Position numbers and translations under genes: made by a program | Notes under the pieces: generated by a model | What the model saw: the letters and a program-made list of their open reading frames with translations, nothing else | Told to the model about the DNA's origin: nothing | Database searches by the model: none | In this document: positions 4,689 through 5,218 of the stretch, one piece after another | Layout of the letters: each line of letters begins with the position of its first letter | Numbering within the stretch: position 1 is the first letter of the stretch | DNA from: an uncultured Thermomicrobia bacterium | GTDB lineage: Bacteria > Chloroflexota > Chloroflexia > Thermomicrobiales > JALYUS01 | DNA: 5,218 bases | Assembly: GCA_937968015.1 (NCBI GenBank) | Contig: CALBSO010000100.1 | Coordinates: 1 to 5,218, forward strand | Reading direction: 5' to 3'

Positions 4689-5170
4689 GAGATACTTCCT
4701 CGACCCAGCGCCCCACGCGCCATGAGTCCACGCCGAGGGGCAGGCGCACGACCCGGTCGGGCATTCTATTGGGGATCGGCCTGGCCGGCACCCTCGATGA
4801 GGTGGTGCTGCACCAGCTCCTGCACTGGCATCACTTCTACGACCGCTCGACCTCAGCCGTGGGGCTTGTGTCCGACGGGCTGTTCCACATCTTCTCGACG
4901 ACGTTGCTGCTTGTCGGGATGTATCGGCTCTGGCGCGACCGTAGCGACGCCACGCCGGGATGGACGCGTCGCCTCGGGGCCGGCATCTGCCTGGGCGCGG
5001 GTGGATTCAATGTGTACGACGGCACGATCCAGCACAAGCTCTTCAAGTTCCATCAGGTGCGCGAAGGCGTCGGCAACCTTGTCCCGTACGACGGCGCATT
5101 CATCGGCATCGCCGTGGCGCTGCTCATCGTCGGCACGCTCCTGCTGCGCTCAGCGCGTGACTCGGCCTAA
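4685..5170 (+). CDS. DUF2243 four-helix membrane protein
   Basis: This 161-residue protein matches DUF2243. After a polar, Arg/Thr-rich N-terminus (1-25), the first helix GILLGIGLAGTLDEVVLHQL (26-45) runs into LHWHHFYD (46-53). SDGLFHIFSTTLLLVGMYRLW (63-83) forms helix 2, LGAGICLGAGGFNVYDGTIQ (97-116) helix 3 followed by HKLFKFHQVRE, and YDGAFIGIAVALLIVGTLLL (135-154) helix 4. Conserved histidines H43, H47, H49, H50, H68, H117 and H123 cluster at helix ends, a layout that could bind metal or heme; the function is unknown. In other genomes I recall the family near cytochrome oxidase assembly genes. Translation is coupled to the exporter by the ATGA overlap; upstream there is only a G-rich run (4675-4681) in place of a clean AGGAGG. 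A frame open upstream to 4178 lies wholly within the exporter gene and is a shadow. Confidence 0.85.
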   Translation: MRDTSSTQRPTRHESTPRGRRTTRSGILLGIGLAGTLDEVVLHQLLHWHHFYDRSTSAVGLVSDGLFHIFSTTLLLVGMYRLWRDRSDATPGWTRRLGAGICLGAGGFNVYDGTIQHKLFKFHQVREGVGNLVPYDGAFIGIAVALLIVGTLLLRSARDSA

Positions 5171-5172
5171 GT

Positions 5173-5206
5173 AGGCAGCCAATCGAACTTAGACGATTGC
5201 AAGCCT
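5173..5206 (+). terminator. Stem-loop after the last gene, possible operon terminator
   Basis: Two bases after the stop of the DUF2243 gene, AGGC (5173-5176) pairs with GCCT (5203-5206) and, inside it, CAATCG (5180-5185) pairs with CGATTG (5194-5199) around AACTTAGA. The stems are separated by a small internal loop. Position favours a transcription end, but no T-run is visible in the remaining 12 bases and the window stops here, so intrinsic termination cannot be confirmed. Confidence 0.4.
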
Positions 5207-5218
5207 GACGTATGCAAG

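Overview
The window carries one GC-rich, tightly packed cluster of ten genes, all on the + strand (about 196-5170). It looks like a chromosomal accessory operon for sensing, oxidising, transferring and exporting reactive sulfur (persulfide, sulfide, thiosulfate, sulfite). The GC-rich third positions, strong AGGAGG-type ribosome sites and the style of the proteins suggest a high-GC bacterium. A Chloroflexota (Thermomicrobia-like) host is my best guess, but nothing seen here proves it. No RNA gene, CRISPR array or insertion sequence was seen.

Layout. Positions 1-132 hold no supportable gene, only a nested stem-loop at 63-104. A good promoter (TTGACA, 17-bp spacer, extended TGnTACATT) lies at 133-161. 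It runs into a perfect 10-bp inverted repeat (158-167 / 174-183), which is the likely operator of the first gene, an ArsR/SmtB-family repressor (196-531). Next come four small genes: a DUF2892 membrane protein (534-797), a DUF302 protein (810-1241), a one-helix SHOCT membrane protein (1285-1563) and an FmdB-type zinc ribbon (1601-1783).

The catalytic core follows: a single-domain rhodanese (1885-2250), overlapped by 4 bp by a three-domain fusion of a metallo-beta-lactamase-fold persulfide dioxygenase with two rhodanese domains, one of them degenerate (2247-3644). That gene is overlapped by 8 bp by a 33-residue single-helix protein (3637-3738). After a 173-bp gap come a TauE/SafE-family anion exporter (3912-4688) and, overlapping it by 4 bp, a DUF2243 four-helix membrane protein (4685-5170). 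A stem-loop follows at 5173-5206.

How it may work together (inference): the ArsR protein, which has one cysteine in helix 1 and one in the C-terminal helix, senses a thiol-reactive or sulfur signal and releases the operator. The stand-alone rhodanese carries sulfane sulfur, the dioxygenase-rhodanese fusion oxidises persulfide to sulfite, and the TauE/SafE protein exports sulfite or a related anion. The DUF302, DUF2892, SHOCT, DUF2243 and 33-residue proteins are accessory membrane or thiol components with no established function. Every intercistronic gap of 37 bp or more contains at least one perfect hairpin without a U-tract, which suggests that segments of the mRNA are processed or tuned separately.
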